A stretch of DNA of 64,000 nucleotides from Nannochloropsis oceanica (GCA_004519485.1 CP038112.1:868001-932000); one strand, 5' to 3'. Counted from the first letter of the stretch, positions 12,480 to 24,314 are shown. The notes: generated by a model from the letters alone, not told the origin. Program-made: numbers and translations.

Positions 12480-15403
12480 ATGGGCTGTTGCGGGAGTAAG
12501 CTGCACCCCTCCGCCCACCATGCTGCGCGTAGCACTTCTGGGGGTCCGGCACCACCGCCATCTGCCTCTCTCACCCCCGACAAAGTCCGCGCCTGTTTTG
12601 TGGGCCTTTCTTACTCCTCCTCCTCCTCCTCCTCCTCCACCACCACCACCACAACCACGACCGCTGCCACCCTCCCCCTGCGCTTCCGATTGTACCGGCT
12701 TCCATGGGAAGGGACGAGCAGCATTGTCTTTGACGCTTGGAATCAGCTGCCCTACGTGGAAGTCATCACCCTGGAACTGCCTGCAAGACTGGGAAGGGCG
12801 AAGGAAAAGCACCCGCAGGAAATTCAAAAGGTAGCCAGACACTTGGCTCAAGCTATTAGTATTCATGAAGGAAAAGGAGGAGGAGGAGGAGGAGGAAGAG
12901 GAGGAACCGGGGGGGGGGAGGCATCCACTCATGCTTCCCTCCCATTCGCCCTCTTTGGACACAGCTACCTGGCTGGCCTTCTCGCGATGGAAATTGCGCT
13001 TGCCCTCGTTCACACTCACCACCTCCCTCCCCACAGCGTCATCCTGTCCGGCTGCCCCTGCCCCTCCGTCCCCATCTCCTCCTCCTCCTCCTCCTCCTCC
13101 TCAGTCTATCCCACCCGCCTTTCCTCCCTCCCCCTTCCCAAACTCCTCTCCTTCCTCGTCTCCACCGGTGCCCTCTCGGCCCATGTGGCTCAAAACAAAG
13201 AGACCGTCAAGAGCCTCCTTCCCCTCTTCAAAGCAGACCTCGCCGCCGTCGATGCCTACATGCTCCAACCAAACACCTCATGGTCTCCCTCCCTCCTCCT
13301 ACCCTGCCCTCTTCTGGTCCTGTCCACCGAAGGGGATACGCTGGCTCCCCCTTCGGCCATGGAGGGATGGAAGGCCTATACGTCCTCCACATTCACTTCG
13401 CTCTCCCTCCCCTCCCCTCCTTCCTCCTCCTCCTCCTCCTCCTCCTCCATCGACCGACACCATCACCTGCGGCCCGCGTCGCAGGCCTTACTCAAAACCC
13501 TTTCCCACCACCTCATCCACCAGCCCATCCTCACCAAAGACATACACGTAAGCTTCCTCCTCTCCTCCTCCTCCTCAATGCCCTTGATATGCATCTTTCC
13601 TCCCTCCCTCCCTTCCTCCCTCCCTCCCTCCCGTCCTCCCCCAACTCCCTTCGGTGTACGTCATTCCTCTCCTTGCTTCCCTCCCTCCCTCCCCCTCTCC
13701 CTTCCTCCCTTTCTTCCTTCCTCCAGGCAGCCCAGAAGTGGTTTGTCTGCCCCTTCCCGAAGCCCGAGGCTAATTATCGCCTGTTGTGCTTGGCCTGGGC
13801 GGGGGGGAACAGCTCTCTGTACGAGAAATGGAAGGTGGAGGGCTGCGAGGTAGGGAGGCAAGGAGGAAAGGGAGGAGGGAGGGGGGGAGGGAAGGAGGGA
13901 AAGAGGGAGGGAGGACGGGGGAACTCTCGTGAAGGCATCATGAAGACCGCTGTTCACTGTGCCCCTCCCTCCCTCCCTCCCTCCCTCCTTCCCTCTCCTC
14001 AGGTAGTTGCCGTTGAGCTCCCTGGACGAAACGGTCGAATCAAAGAAACGCCTGTGAAGGATTTGATGCAACTTGTGAGCAAGATCGTGGGGGCAATGGA
14101 GGTAGGTAAGTAGAAAGAGAGGGAGGGAGGGAGGGAGGGAGGGAGCAGGGTGTCCAATGTTTATCCTGTGGTCGATGTACATCCATTCCTCCTTCCCTCT
14201 CTCCTTCCCTCCCTCCTTCCCTCCCTCCTTGCCTAGGTTCTGGAGTACACGACTGAGAAGCCTCTCCTCATTTTCGGGCATTCGTTCGGGGCAATGCAGG
14301 CGCTGGAGGTGAGGGAGAGAGGGAGGGAGGGAGGGAGGGAGACCATGAGTTGAAAGGAGAGTATCGCTTAGCTTTTCGTTTTCTTTCCCTCCCTCACCCT
14401 TCCTCCCTCCTTCCCTCCTTCCCTCCCTCCCTTTTTCCCTCCCTCTGTAGATCGCCCGCCTCCTCCGCCACCGCGGACATGCTCTCCCTCGCTGCCTCTT
14501 CCTCTCGGGCTGCCCTCCGTCCGACGCCGGGTGGGGCGACACGGGCGTGTCTAGCAAAACAGACGAGGGGATTGGAAAATACCTGACATGGCTTGGAGGT
14601 AGGCAGGCAGGGAGGGAGGGAGGGAGGGAGGGGGCGAGGTTTGAGTGGATGGGTGAGTGAGTGAGTGAGAGGGGAAGGGAGGGATGGATTATCTGTTTTT
14701 CTCGTTTTTATCGCTTCACTACTCATTCCTCCCCACCTCCCTCCCTCCCTCCCTCATTCTCACTGTAGGACTCACGCCGGAGCTGGCGGGCAACATGGAG
14801 ATCATGAAGAAGATACTTCCGGGTAAGGGAGGGAGGGAGGGAGGGAGGGAGGGAAGGAGGGAGGGAGAGAGGGCAGGCCAGTGAAGAGGGCACGAATTCA
14901 TCGCACCCCTCCCTTTATTCCTCCCTCCCTCCCTCCCTCCCTCCCTCCCTCCTTTTCTACAGCCATTCGCGGGGACTACACGGCCATCGACAGCTACAAG
15001 CACCAGTGGGCCGATCCCCTCCTCCTTCGGGTCGTGGCCCTCACCGGCGAGAAGGACGAGGCAGCGAATCGGGACACAATGTACGGATGGCGTCACTTTG
15101 TTGTCTGCTGCGAGGAGGAGGAAGCGATGGAGGGAGGGATGGAGGGAGGGCTGGGAGGGGCGCCGAAGGTGTATGTACTGAAGAAGAAGGGAAAGTACAA
15201 GTGTAGGAGGGAGGAGGGAGGGGGGGGAGGGAGGGGGGGAAGGAGGGGGGGAAGGAGGGTGCTTGTTCCGGCAGGTGGTGCTACCTGGGACGCACTTTTT
15301 TATCAAGGATAGACCGGAGGCCGTGTGGGAGGTGATTGAGGAGGAGATACAGAGAATACGGAGAAGGGGGGGTAGTAGGGAGGGAGGGAGGGAGAGGGGG
15401 TGA
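12480..15403 (+). CDS. Tandem type II thioesterase (two alpha/beta-hydrolase domains), predicted N-acylated
   Basis: Eight exons (12480-13547, 13727-13849, 14003-14101, 14237-14308, 14451-14598, 14769-14822, 14963-15168, 15275-15403) close in phase to 632 residues. It holds two copies of a GrsT/OLAH-type thioesterase, enzymes that hydrolyse acyl chains from acyl-carrier proteins of fatty-acid or polyketide synthases. The second domain (about 357-632) is canonical: CLAWAGG, ELPGRNGRIKETP, nucleophile Ser446 in GHSFG, Asp553 in TGEKDE and His597 in LPGTHFF. The first domain (about 35-356) keeps ELPARLGRAKE and Ser162 but reads GHSYL in place of GHSxG, LPWEG in place of the AGG motif, and has a Ser-rich insert before a possible catalytic His in RHHHLRP. 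It may therefore be weak or inactive. The protein begins MGCCGSK, a textbook N-myristoylation site with adjacent cysteines for palmitoylation, which points to membrane tethering on the cytosolic face. The ATG sits in a good context (ACAAAATGGG). Confidence 0.85.
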
Positions 15404-15916
15404 GAGAGGGGAACCAAAGGAGGACACATTTTGAGACAGCGGGATGCGTGGTGGTTCCTCCCTGGAAAAAGTGCGCGAAGAAAGAAATCCTGGGGAAGCG
15501 TTTGCTGGCTACTGAAGACTCAATGGAGATCTTATTTGCTTCTCATTTATAAATTTTGAAGTCGTATCGTATATCATATCATATCCGATTTTATCAACAC
15601 GTCGTCCAACCGTATCATATCCCGCCATCTCATGAAATCATATCCCATCATCATCTAAACATCATAATTTTCATGATAATATCACCATCATGATAATATC
15701 ACCATATCATTACCCTATCTCATCTCCACCTTCAGCTCTCTTCCCTTCTCTGTCAGGGAGCATGCCGCGCTGAAGCTTGCCCTCCTCCGACATCACACCC
15801 CTCCCTCCCTCCCTCCCTCCATCCCTCACCCCTCCAGTCACACCCTCCAGATCGCCCTCCCCACCCACCACTATCATACCTACCTACCTACCTCCCTACC
15901 TTCCTCCCTCCCACCC
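15404..15916. repeat. Intergenic ATCAT-rich degenerate repeat
   Basis: Between about 15555 and 15720 the sequence is built of ATCAT, TATCATATC and related words, including two adjacent near-identical copies of TCATGATAATATCACCA. It lies just after the thioesterase stop and before a minus-strand terminal exon. No gene is visible. Confidence 0.7.
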
Positions 15917-16022
15917 TCACCCCTCCAACGAAAACGCGGCCTCGTCATCCTCCTCGTCGCCGTATTCGTCCAACAGGCGCTGGGCTAGCGGCGCCCAGGC
16001 GTCCGCTGCAGAGACGTGATAC
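15917..16022 (-). CDS. Terminal exon of an unidentified gene (rest in assembly gap)
   Basis: On the minus strand an acceptor (CCTCAG) at 16023-16028 opens an exon reading YHVSAADAWAPLAQRLLDEY, then an acidic stretch, then FSLEG and TGA at 15917-15919. The composition looks like real protein rather than repeat. Its upstream exons would lie in or beyond the run of N at 16110. The family cannot be told from 35 residues. Confidence 0.45.
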
Positions 16023-16109
16023 CTGAGGGAGGGAGGGAGGGAGGGAAGGAGAGAAGGAGGGAGGAAGGGAGGAATAGGGGTAAGACACCAGAGGTGTGTC
16101 AAAATGAAA

Positions 16110-16209
16110 NNNNNNNNNNNNNNNNNNNNNNNNNNNNNNNNNNNNNNNNNNNNNNNNNNNNNNNNNNNNNNNNNNNNNNNNNNNNNNNNNNNNNNNNNNN
16201 NNNNNNNNN
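16110..16209. other. Assembly gap (100 N)
   Basis: Exactly 100 N, a conventional placeholder for a gap of unknown length. The flanks are GGGA/CCCT repeat. The gene fragments on both sides each lack their 5' part and point away from the gap, so the missing DNA is probably several kilobases. Confidence 0.95.
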
Positions 16210-16384
16210 GGAGGGAGGGAGAGGAGGGCGGACATCGAGGAGGGAGGGAAGGAGGGAGAGGAGGAAGGAGGGAGAGGCGAGCACTGTAAACGACTCATCG
16301 ACGAATGGCTCTTATTTCATTCCACTCTCCCTCCCTTCCTTCCTCCCTCCCTCCCTCCCTTCCTTCCTCCCTCCCTCCCTCCAG

Positions 16385-19300
16385 GTGGTCGCTCAGCGTC
16401 TTTTTGTGGTGGTGGTGGAGAAACATCACCTCTTGAGTGAGCTACAAATCGTGCGCGACCTCTTCCTCTTGGGCCGAGGATCGGAGTACCATGTAGGGAG
16501 GGAGGGAGGGAGGGAGGGAGGGAGGGAGGGAGGGGCGGCAGGCCTATCATGGACGTATTCATCCTCACAGTTTGTGTCTCTTTCTCTCCCTCCCCCCCTC
16601 CCTCCCTCCCTCCCTCCCTCTCTCGCGTTATACAGACTTTCTTGGCCTCGAATCATCAAGCCCTCTCCTCCGTTTCCTCCTCCGCCGCCGCGGGACATCA
16701 GCTGGACTTACATAGTGGTGAGGAGGGAGGGAAGGGGGGAGGGAGGGGGGGAGGGCAGGCAGATGGAAAAAGGGAGAGGAGGAGAGAGGAGAGGAGAAAG
16801 CATGAAAGGGAGGGAGGGAGGGAGGGAGGGAGGGAGGGAGGGAAGGAAAGAGCGATAAAGATGAAAACGGTTCTTCACACCTTAATGACAGGTTTTGCTG
16901 CCTTGCTACGGACATATCAGCCTGCCCTTCTTGGCCGGCTTTCCCTGTCGTTTGGGGAGGAGGGAGGAGAGGCAAAAGGAGGCGTTACTACTACTACTAC
17001 TAGCACTACAACCAGCACTACTACTACTGCTTCTGCTGCTGCTGCGTCTTCTTCCTCTCCTCTTCTCCCACGCTTCCGCCTGGATTTCAGGTATGGAACT
17101 TTCCCCCCCTCCCTCCTTTCCTCCCTCCGTCCTTCTCTCCCTCCTCCCTGCCACCCCTCGTTGCAGTCGCGGCTGAAACGCGTGATCACAACTCCAGAAC
17201 CAAAGCTTCCCCTCCGTCCCTCCCTCCCTCCTTCCCTCCCCTTTAGAACCCACTGCCCCCTCGTCCTCACGACGGAGGCGCTCTCCGTCTACTCGGATTG
17301 TTTCTCTCTCCTCTTCTCAATCAGAAAGGTGGCCTTCGAGGTAACGAGAGGGAGGGAAGAGAGGGAGAGGGAGCAGGTGAAATTTCAGCAGTCTCATCGA
17401 CATTTCTCCCGCCCTCCTTCCCTCCCCCTCAGCTGGAATGCCTCTGGCCGCTCCTGGCCCGCAAGGATGAGAATAGCCCCTTCCTCCCCCCCCCCCCCCC
17501 CCCCGGCCCCGGCAGCCGCAGCAGCAGCCGCGAAACAAAAGAGAAAAGGCAAGGGGAGTGATTCACGCGTCCCCTCCGCCCTCCCTTCCCCGGTCCCTCC
17601 CTCCCTCCCTCCCTCCCTCTTCGTTCACATGCACCGAGCGCTGTGTGCGCTGAGGGCCTCCATGTCCTATGTGGTTGACGGCGCTTACTACTATATGCAG
17701 GTAGGGGGATGGGGGGGCAGGGAGGAAGGGAGGGATGCGCTGCCTTTGGTCGGTGTAGCTTTTGTGGTCGATCGGATGATTTTGATTCTTGTTCCCTCCT
17801 CTCCATCCAGCACTCCATGCCTCTCTCCTTCCCTCCCTCCTTCCTTTCTTGCCCTCGACAACCCCGCAGCTTCCCACATGCCCCTCCCTCCCTCCCTCCC
17901 TCCCCCTCCTTATTCCAGGTGGATGTCATTGACGCCTGCTTCGCCGCCCTCCTCCGCGACCTACGGGGCGGTCGACTCAATGACTTCGAAGGCGTCAGCC
18001 GCGCACACAGGTTAGCCTACCCACCCCTCCCTCCCTCCCTCCTTGCCTCCCTTCCCACTTACCCTCCCTCCCTCCCTCCCTCCCTCCCGATTTCCCTTCA
18101 GAGTCTTCTACTGTCGCCTTGCCGCTCAATGCTTCCTCACACCCGCCCTCGGCCCTGTCAAGGTTCCCACGTCCTCCCTTCCCCCCTCCCTTCCTTCCTG
18201 CTTCCCTTCCTCCAAAACTTCTCCTCCTTTTCCCTTTGCTCCACCCTTTCCTCCTCTCCCTCCCTCCCTCCCTCCCAGGGGGTCCTCTTGGAGCTGAGGG
18301 AGGAAGAAAGGGAAAAAAAATACTCTAAAATCCGTACATCTCACCTCTCGTCCCTCCCTCTCTCCCTCCTCCCCTCCCTCCCTCCCCCCCCTGCAGGAGG
18401 CCCTGTTGGAGCTACTGGCGTCTGCGGCACGCTTCCTCCGCCTGGGCAGCGAGGTAGCCGCTAAGGAGAGAAGGATGCTCACCAGAGTGAGGGAGGGAGG
18501 GAGGGAGGGAGGGAGGGAGGGAGGGAAGAAGTGAAACGGGGAGGGTTGGAAGAGAATTGATTTGGACGGCTTGTGGATCACGTCGCCCTCTTCTTCCCTC
18601 CCTCCCTCCCTCCCTCCCTCTCTCCAGAGATACGTGGAAGTCGTCCTGAGGGAGACAGGCGAGATCCACCGCCTATTCATGCACCAGGTGCGGCACGACA
18701 GGGCGGGGAGGAGGGAGGGAGGGAAGAAGGAAGGAAAGGGGGGGAAATCATGATATGCGAATACGTATGTCACACACATTCTAATATATATGCTCTTGTG
18801 TGTTCCTCCCTTCCTTCCTGCTTCCCTCCCTCCCCCTCCCTCTCTCTCTACAGGTGGACTCTCTCCAGGTCCTGATCGACGGCATTAGTGAAGGCCGAGA
18901 GCTGTCTGTGCGGTTGGCTTCAGCCCACCACCACATTGTCGTCATACCTCCCTCGGTTCCTTCCTCCCTCCCTCCCCCTCCTCCTGGCCCCTCCTCCTCC
19001 TCTTCCTCCTCCTCCTCCAGAGAGAGACGCACTGCAGATTTAGGGCAGCGGCCAAGGCCTGCTGCAACAACAGCAAGAGGAGGACACGCTGCAGGCAAGG
19101 AGAGGTGTCTAAGCCGTACGCAGCACCAGCACCAGCTGCACAAGCAGCACCAGCAGCACCAGCAGCACCAGCAGCACCAGCAGCAGCAATCGAAAGACGA
19201 GCAGCGGCGTCAAGCTGTCGCTGTTGTTCCCTCCGACTTACCTCCTCCCCCTCCTCCTCCTTCCTCTCTGCTTCCTCCAACTTCCTCGGCCTCCGCGGAT

Positions 19301-19450
19301 TTACGGCAAGTGTCGAGGGAAGGTGGGAGGGAGGGTGGGAGAGAGGGCGAGGGTATTCTGAAGACCATTGACGAGCGAATGAAAGATCTTCGACTTGCCA
19401 TGAATAGGGGCGGAATCAATCAACTGAGCCAATGTGGATGGAGGGAATGA
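16385..19450 (+). CDS. Gamma-tubulin complex component (Spc97/Spc98 family, GCP4-like), 5' incomplete
   Basis: The visible exons are 16385-16492, 16636-16717, 16892-17090, 17247-17340, 17433-17700, 17919-18010, 18102-18162, 18397-18486, 18628-18687 and 18854-19450. Family signatures appear in order: LQIVRDLFLLGRGSEY (the conserved lead into the gamma-tubulin-binding half); LVLTTEALSVYSDCFSLLFS followed by IRKVAFELECLW; SYVVDGAYYYMQVDVIDACF; and NDFEGVSRAHRVFYCRL. The family nucleates microtubules by lining gamma-tubulin in ring complexes. The short grip, without obvious N-terminal extension motifs, best suits GCP4-like members, but the N-terminus is lost in the gap at 16110-16209. Exon 17433-17700 is 268 bases although both ends need phase 0. 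It contains 19 consecutive C (17486-17504), so one base too many in that run is the simplest explanation. The last exon has a long Gln/His- and Pro-rich tail, unusual for the family. Confidence 0.75.
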
Positions 19451-20133
19451 GGGAGGGAGGGAGAGGGGAGGCATGACCCAAACCATCCCAATCTGTGTCT
19501 GAAGGCAATACTGCTTAAAAATCGTAGAGAACGACAAATGTAGTCACACCTGAGGCCTTTCCATTTTTTTGAATCAAAAGGAATTACTGTCGCCAAAGAG
19601 AGACCTGTCTGCGTATTTTTAATTTTATGTTTTAAATAGTGAAAATTGACGATCTTGTCGTTTTCTTTAAATAGTGTAGATTCTTTGATCCTCGTGTGCC
19701 TTCCTGTGTGTATTTTATCTTATTTTTATGGTGTCGTGTCTGATGTCTCTTTTGTCTCTCTGAATCTATACGTCCTTTAGACTTGCTAAGGCTTCCTCTT
19801 ATGCCCCCATGGCCGGAGCTGGGCGAAGGCCGCCGGTGTGTTTTACATTGGTGCATTTTCCGGGCGTTTAACTTAAGTGCTTTGTTATGTGCTGCGTCCT
19901 CTTTTTGGGTGTATATGTATTTACTTTGACGTCTTTTTCCTTTTGTCTCTCTGGCTGTTATGTATGTCATTAATCTACGTCCTTGAGACTTGACAAGGCT
20001 TCTTCTAACGCCCCCGCAAGCGGGGATGCCTGAAAGCTACACTTTTGATTTTTTTTAAGTGTGTATTTCTATCCTTGTCTGTGATTCAACTCTGACGTTT
20101 CTTTCCTCTAATCTCTCTGCCATCGAACGATGA
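19451..20133. repeat. Intergenic region with about 190-bp degenerate tandem repeats
   Basis: Around 19740, 19930 and 20092 the same words recur (GATGTCTCTTTTGTCTCTCTG, GACGTCTTTTTCCTTTTGTC, GACGTTTCTTTCCTCTAATC). Two of the units continue with ACGTCCTTxAGACTTGxxAAGGCTTC and a C-rich block at about 19775-19845 and 19975-20040. A related copy lies at 26300-26370. No protein-coding signal is seen. The region runs up to the edge of the NicO tandem array. Confidence 0.55.
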
Positions 20134-20296
20134 ATACAGCCTTATGGATTTCTGTCCTGCCCTTCCATTCCTCATGCCACTGCGACTGATCCCCCATCAT
20201 GGGGACATGCACACGGGCTGCACCAGTAGCCACTTCTCTTCCACTTTCACATCGACATTTTTCCCTCTCCCCGGCCCTTCTCCGCTCCCCCTCGCT

Positions 20297-21435
20297 CTAC
20301 TCCCCAAACACCTCCGCCATCTTCCCCGTCGCCGTCAACGCTAGCCACAGCACCCCCACCACCACCGACAACATGGCGCTGAAAATCTTCAAGCTGAAAT
20401 CAAGCCTCTCGGCCCTCTTCTTACCCTTCTCTCCTCCATCCCTCTCGCTCACCTTCTTCCCCAATCCATACGTCACGCCTCCGTACACAGCGGCAAAGGC
20501 ACCCATCGTCAACGAAGACATCACACAAAACGTCCCCAAATACAGCGAGGACTTGCCCCAATCACGCAGCTGCACCGCCGGCAGCACGCCCAAAATCCCT
20601 CCGGGTCCCGCCACGCCGTGTACTACCCCCACCACAAACGACAACAATTTCTCCTTCAACTGCTTTGGGCGACGGCACCAGCCACTCCTTGACGGCGCGC
20701 CCTCCTTCGCTTCCTCCGTCCTCTCCTTGTGGCTGAGTGGGAGGGACACATCGTCACGGGAGGCGGAGGTGGGAATGACGGTAGAGTTCTCATCCATCTT
20801 CACGACGACCGCGCTGTTGCCGTCTGCTTCCACAGTCACCACTTCATCCCCCCCCCTAACGTACACCGTCGGAGCATTTTTGTTCCCCTTCTCGTCCTCT
20901 CCCACCAACAACCCCGGTGCCACCGCTGGTGCATTGGAAAAACTCCTTTTCTCTCTTGGTGTCAATGACGAGTGCTGGGAAGATGGTCGCTTGAAGGCCC
21001 GCCACATCGTCCATGCCCCCAAGCCAATCATCAAAAAGCCCACAAGCCACTCACAATAACTCGCCACCCGGTCCATAATCTCGTGCTCGACACTCACAAA
21101 AACGGCTGTCATGAGGATCAGGCCCGTGCTATGTCCCATGCCCCACTGGACGCCGGCAAAGAAAGCTTTGTAAGGAGGGACTGTAGCCGTGAGTGCTGCC
21201 AAGGCAGAAAGGTGGTCGGGGCCTGCGGAGTGGACCAGAGTAAATAAAAGAGAGTACATGGGGAGAGTGTAGGATGACAGAATTGACAAGTGAGACAGCA
21301 GGAGCGAAGGGATGACCATGTCTGGTCATCTATCTACCCTGCGTTATCAGGCTACGACTTACCAGACAATACATGGACGATGCCCATCACGCAGCCTTGG
21401 CTAATCAGGTGCTCGGCTGTCCTGCGATCCATCAT
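20297..21435 (-). CDS. NicO-family nickel/cobalt transporter, tandem copy 1
   Basis: Two exons (21363-21435 and 20297-21222) give 332 residues. The NicO signatures are HVLSGPDHLSAL, formed exactly across the splice junction (the H-x4-D-H metal motif), and GMGHSTGLILM (the second conserved GHS motif). Membrane segments follow: WLVGFLMIGLGAWTMW, then after a hydrophilic loop HGVAGPGGILGVLPAV, YLGTFCVMSSLTMGAFAAV and SAMLSVVVGVLWLALTA. The family moves Ni2+ or Co2+ across membranes, in algae plausibly to serve urease (inference). An in-frame TGA just upstream fixes the start near 21435. This copy is identical to copy 2. Confidence 0.8.
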
Positions 21436-22305
21436 GCTGGTCAGCTGCCGCTGTCACTGCCTGTATTGATAGGTGCTTAGGGATGGGCCGATGGGATGCG
21501 TCGTGTGAGACATAGACGAGGCACGCACCATCAAGTTCGAGGTGCACGCGCCATCAAGTAATGTCTGTGAGAGTCACGACAAACACATATCATTGAGGCA
21601 TACTTACGGGCTATTATAGTCAATTTATCCGTACAATAACTTTTCTCACTATGATCATTTTGAGAAATGCCTTTTACGAGACTCGATATAGGCTCCGGTG
21701 GGTCCTGCCAGTGCAACAAGTCTCTTGTTCTTGTGCCCGATAAGAATGGCCGAACGGCTCTCGGGCAGTTGACGGCCGTTAAGCCCAACCAAACCTCCCC
21801 GCAAATTGATTTTTGTTGGGTGATTGCCGACCATGTACATAATTTATCGCTTAATGATAGGATGCAACAGAGATTGGCGCATATCTTCCATTTCTTCTCA
21901 CCAAGAATATATCGCTATTTGAGCACAACCACGAAAAGAAGTAAAAAGCGGGGGGGACTCGTTGCGTGTCTATTACGTGTACTTACTATCTTCGTCTGTA
22001 CGTCTTCCTAAATACTTCTACATTCTCCAGTCAAGATATTGAGACTCTCTGCGATCTTTTCACGGTCGGGTCAAGACGAAGAGCCGTCATAATTATATTG
22101 TTCTGAGATTCGAATAGATACAGCCTTATGGATTTCTGTCCTGCCTTTCATTTCTGTCCTGCCCTTCCATTCCTCATGCCACTGCGACTGATCCCCTCCC
22201 CCTCATCATGGGGACATGCACACGGGCTGCACCAGTAGCCACTTCTCTTCCACTTTCACATCGACATTTTTCCCTCTCCCCGGCCCTTCTCCGCTCCCCC
22301 TCGCT
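21436..22305. other. Spacer between NicO copies 1 and 2
   Basis: Gene-free spacer containing a 114-codon plus-strand frame (21667-22011) and an overlapping minus-strand frame. Neither resembles a known protein. The spacer is repeated exactly at 23445-24314. Confidence 0.5.
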
Positions 22306-23444
22306 CTACTCCCCAAACACCTCCGCCATCTTCCCCGTCGCCGTCAACGCTAGCCACAGCACCCCCACCACCACCGACAACATGGCGCTGAAAATCTTCA
22401 AGCTGAAATCAAGCCTCTCGGCCCTCTTCTTACCCTTCTCTCCTCCATCCCTCTCGCTCACCTTCTTCCCCAATCCATACGTCACGCCTCCGTACACAGC
22501 GGCAAAGGCACCCATCGTCAACGAAGACATCACACAAAACGTCCCCAAATACAGCGAGGACTTGCCCCAATCACGCAGCTGCACCGCCGGCAGCACGCCC
22601 AAAATCCCTCCGGGTCCCGCCACGCCGTGTACTACCCCCACCACAAACGACAACAATTTCTCCTTCAACTGCTTTGGGCGACGGCACCAGCCACTCCTTG
22701 ACGGCGCGCCCTCCTTCGCTTCCTCCGTCCTCTCCTTGTGGCTGAGTGGGAGGGACACATCGTCACGGGAGGCGGAGGTGGGAATGACGGTAGAGTTCTC
22801 ATCCATCTTCACGACGACCGCGCTGTTGCCGTCTGCTTCCACAGTCACCACTTCATCCCCCCCCCTAACGTACACCGTCGGAGCATTTTTGTTCCCCTTC
22901 TCGTCCTCTCCCACCAACAACCCCGGTGCCACCGCTGGTGCATTGGAAAAACTCCTTTTCTCTCTTGGTGTCAATGACGAGTGCTGGGAAGATGGTCGCT
23001 TGAAGGCCCGCCACATCGTCCATGCCCCCAAGCCAATCATCAAAAAGCCCACAAGCCACTCACAATAACTCGCCACCCGGTCCATAATCTCGTGCTCGAC
23101 ACTCACAAAAACGGCTGTCATGAGGATCAGGCCCGTGCTATGTCCCATGCCCCACTGGACGCCGGCAAAGAAAGCTTTGTAAGGAGGGACTGTAGCCGTG
23201 AGTGCTGCCAAGGCAGAAAGGTGGTCGGGGCCTGCGGAGTGGACCAGAGTAAATAAAAGAGAGTACATGGGGAGAGTGTAGGATGACAGAATTGACAAGT
23301 GAGACAGCAGGAGCGAAGGGATGACCATGTCTGGTCATCTATCTACCCTGCGTTATCAGGCTACGACTTACCAGACAATACATGGACGATGCCCATCACG
23401 CAGCCTTGGCTAATCAGGTGCTCGGCTGTCCTGCGATCCATCAT
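22306..23444 (-). CDS. NicO-family nickel/cobalt transporter, tandem copy 2
   Basis: Exons 23372-23444 and 22306-23231 give the same 332-residue protein as copy 1, displaced by 2009 bases. Identity extends through intron and spacer, so the duplication is very recent, or one copy is an assembly duplicate. The metal motif is again completed across the intron. Confidence 0.8.
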
Positions 23445-24314
23445 GCTGGTCAGCTGCCGCTGTCACTGCCTGTATTGATAGGTGCTTAGGGATGGGCCGA
23501 TGGGATGCGTCGTGTGAGACATAGACGAGGCACGCACCATCAAGTTCGAGGTGCACGCGCCATCAAGTAATGTCTGTGAGAGTCACGACAAACACATATC
23601 ATTGAGGCATACTTACGGGCTATTATAGTCAATTTATCCGTACAATAACTTTTCTCACTATGATCATTTTGAGAAATGCCTTTTACGAGACTCGATATAG
23701 GCTCCGGTGGGTCCTGCCAGTGCAACAAGTCTCTTGTTCTTGTGCCCGATAAGAATGGCCGAACGGCTCTCGGGCAGTTGACGGCCGTTAAGCCCAACCA
23801 AACCTCCCCGCAAATTGATTTTTGTTGGGTGATTGCCGACCATGTACATAATTTATCGCTTAATGATAGGATGCAACAGAGATTGGCGCATATCTTCCAT
23901 TTCTTCTCACCAAGAATATATCGCTATTTGAGCACAACCACGAAAAGAAGTAAAAAGCGGGGGGGACTCGTTGCGTGTCTATTACGTGTACTTACTATCT
24001 TCGTCTGTACGTCTTCCTAAATACTTCTACATTCTCCAGTCAAGATATTGAGACTCTCTGCGATCTTTTCACGGTCGGGTCAAGACGAAGAGCCGTCATA
24101 ATTATATTGTTCTGAGATTCGAATAGATACAGCCTTATGGATTTCTGTCCTGCCTTTCATTTCTGTCCTGCCCTTCCATTCCTCATGCCACTGCGACTGA
24201 TCCCCTCCCCCTCATCATGGGGACATGCACACGGGCTGCACCAGTAGCCACTTCTCTTCCACTTTCACATCGACATTTTTCCCTCTCCCCGGCCCTTCTC
24301 CGCTCCCCCTCGCT

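Noticed and set aside
21667-22011. 114-codon plus-strand frame in the NicO spacer (also at 23676-24020)
   Set aside because: Repeated only because the spacer is duplicated. No motif, no splice partner, and overlapping frames on the other strand are as good.
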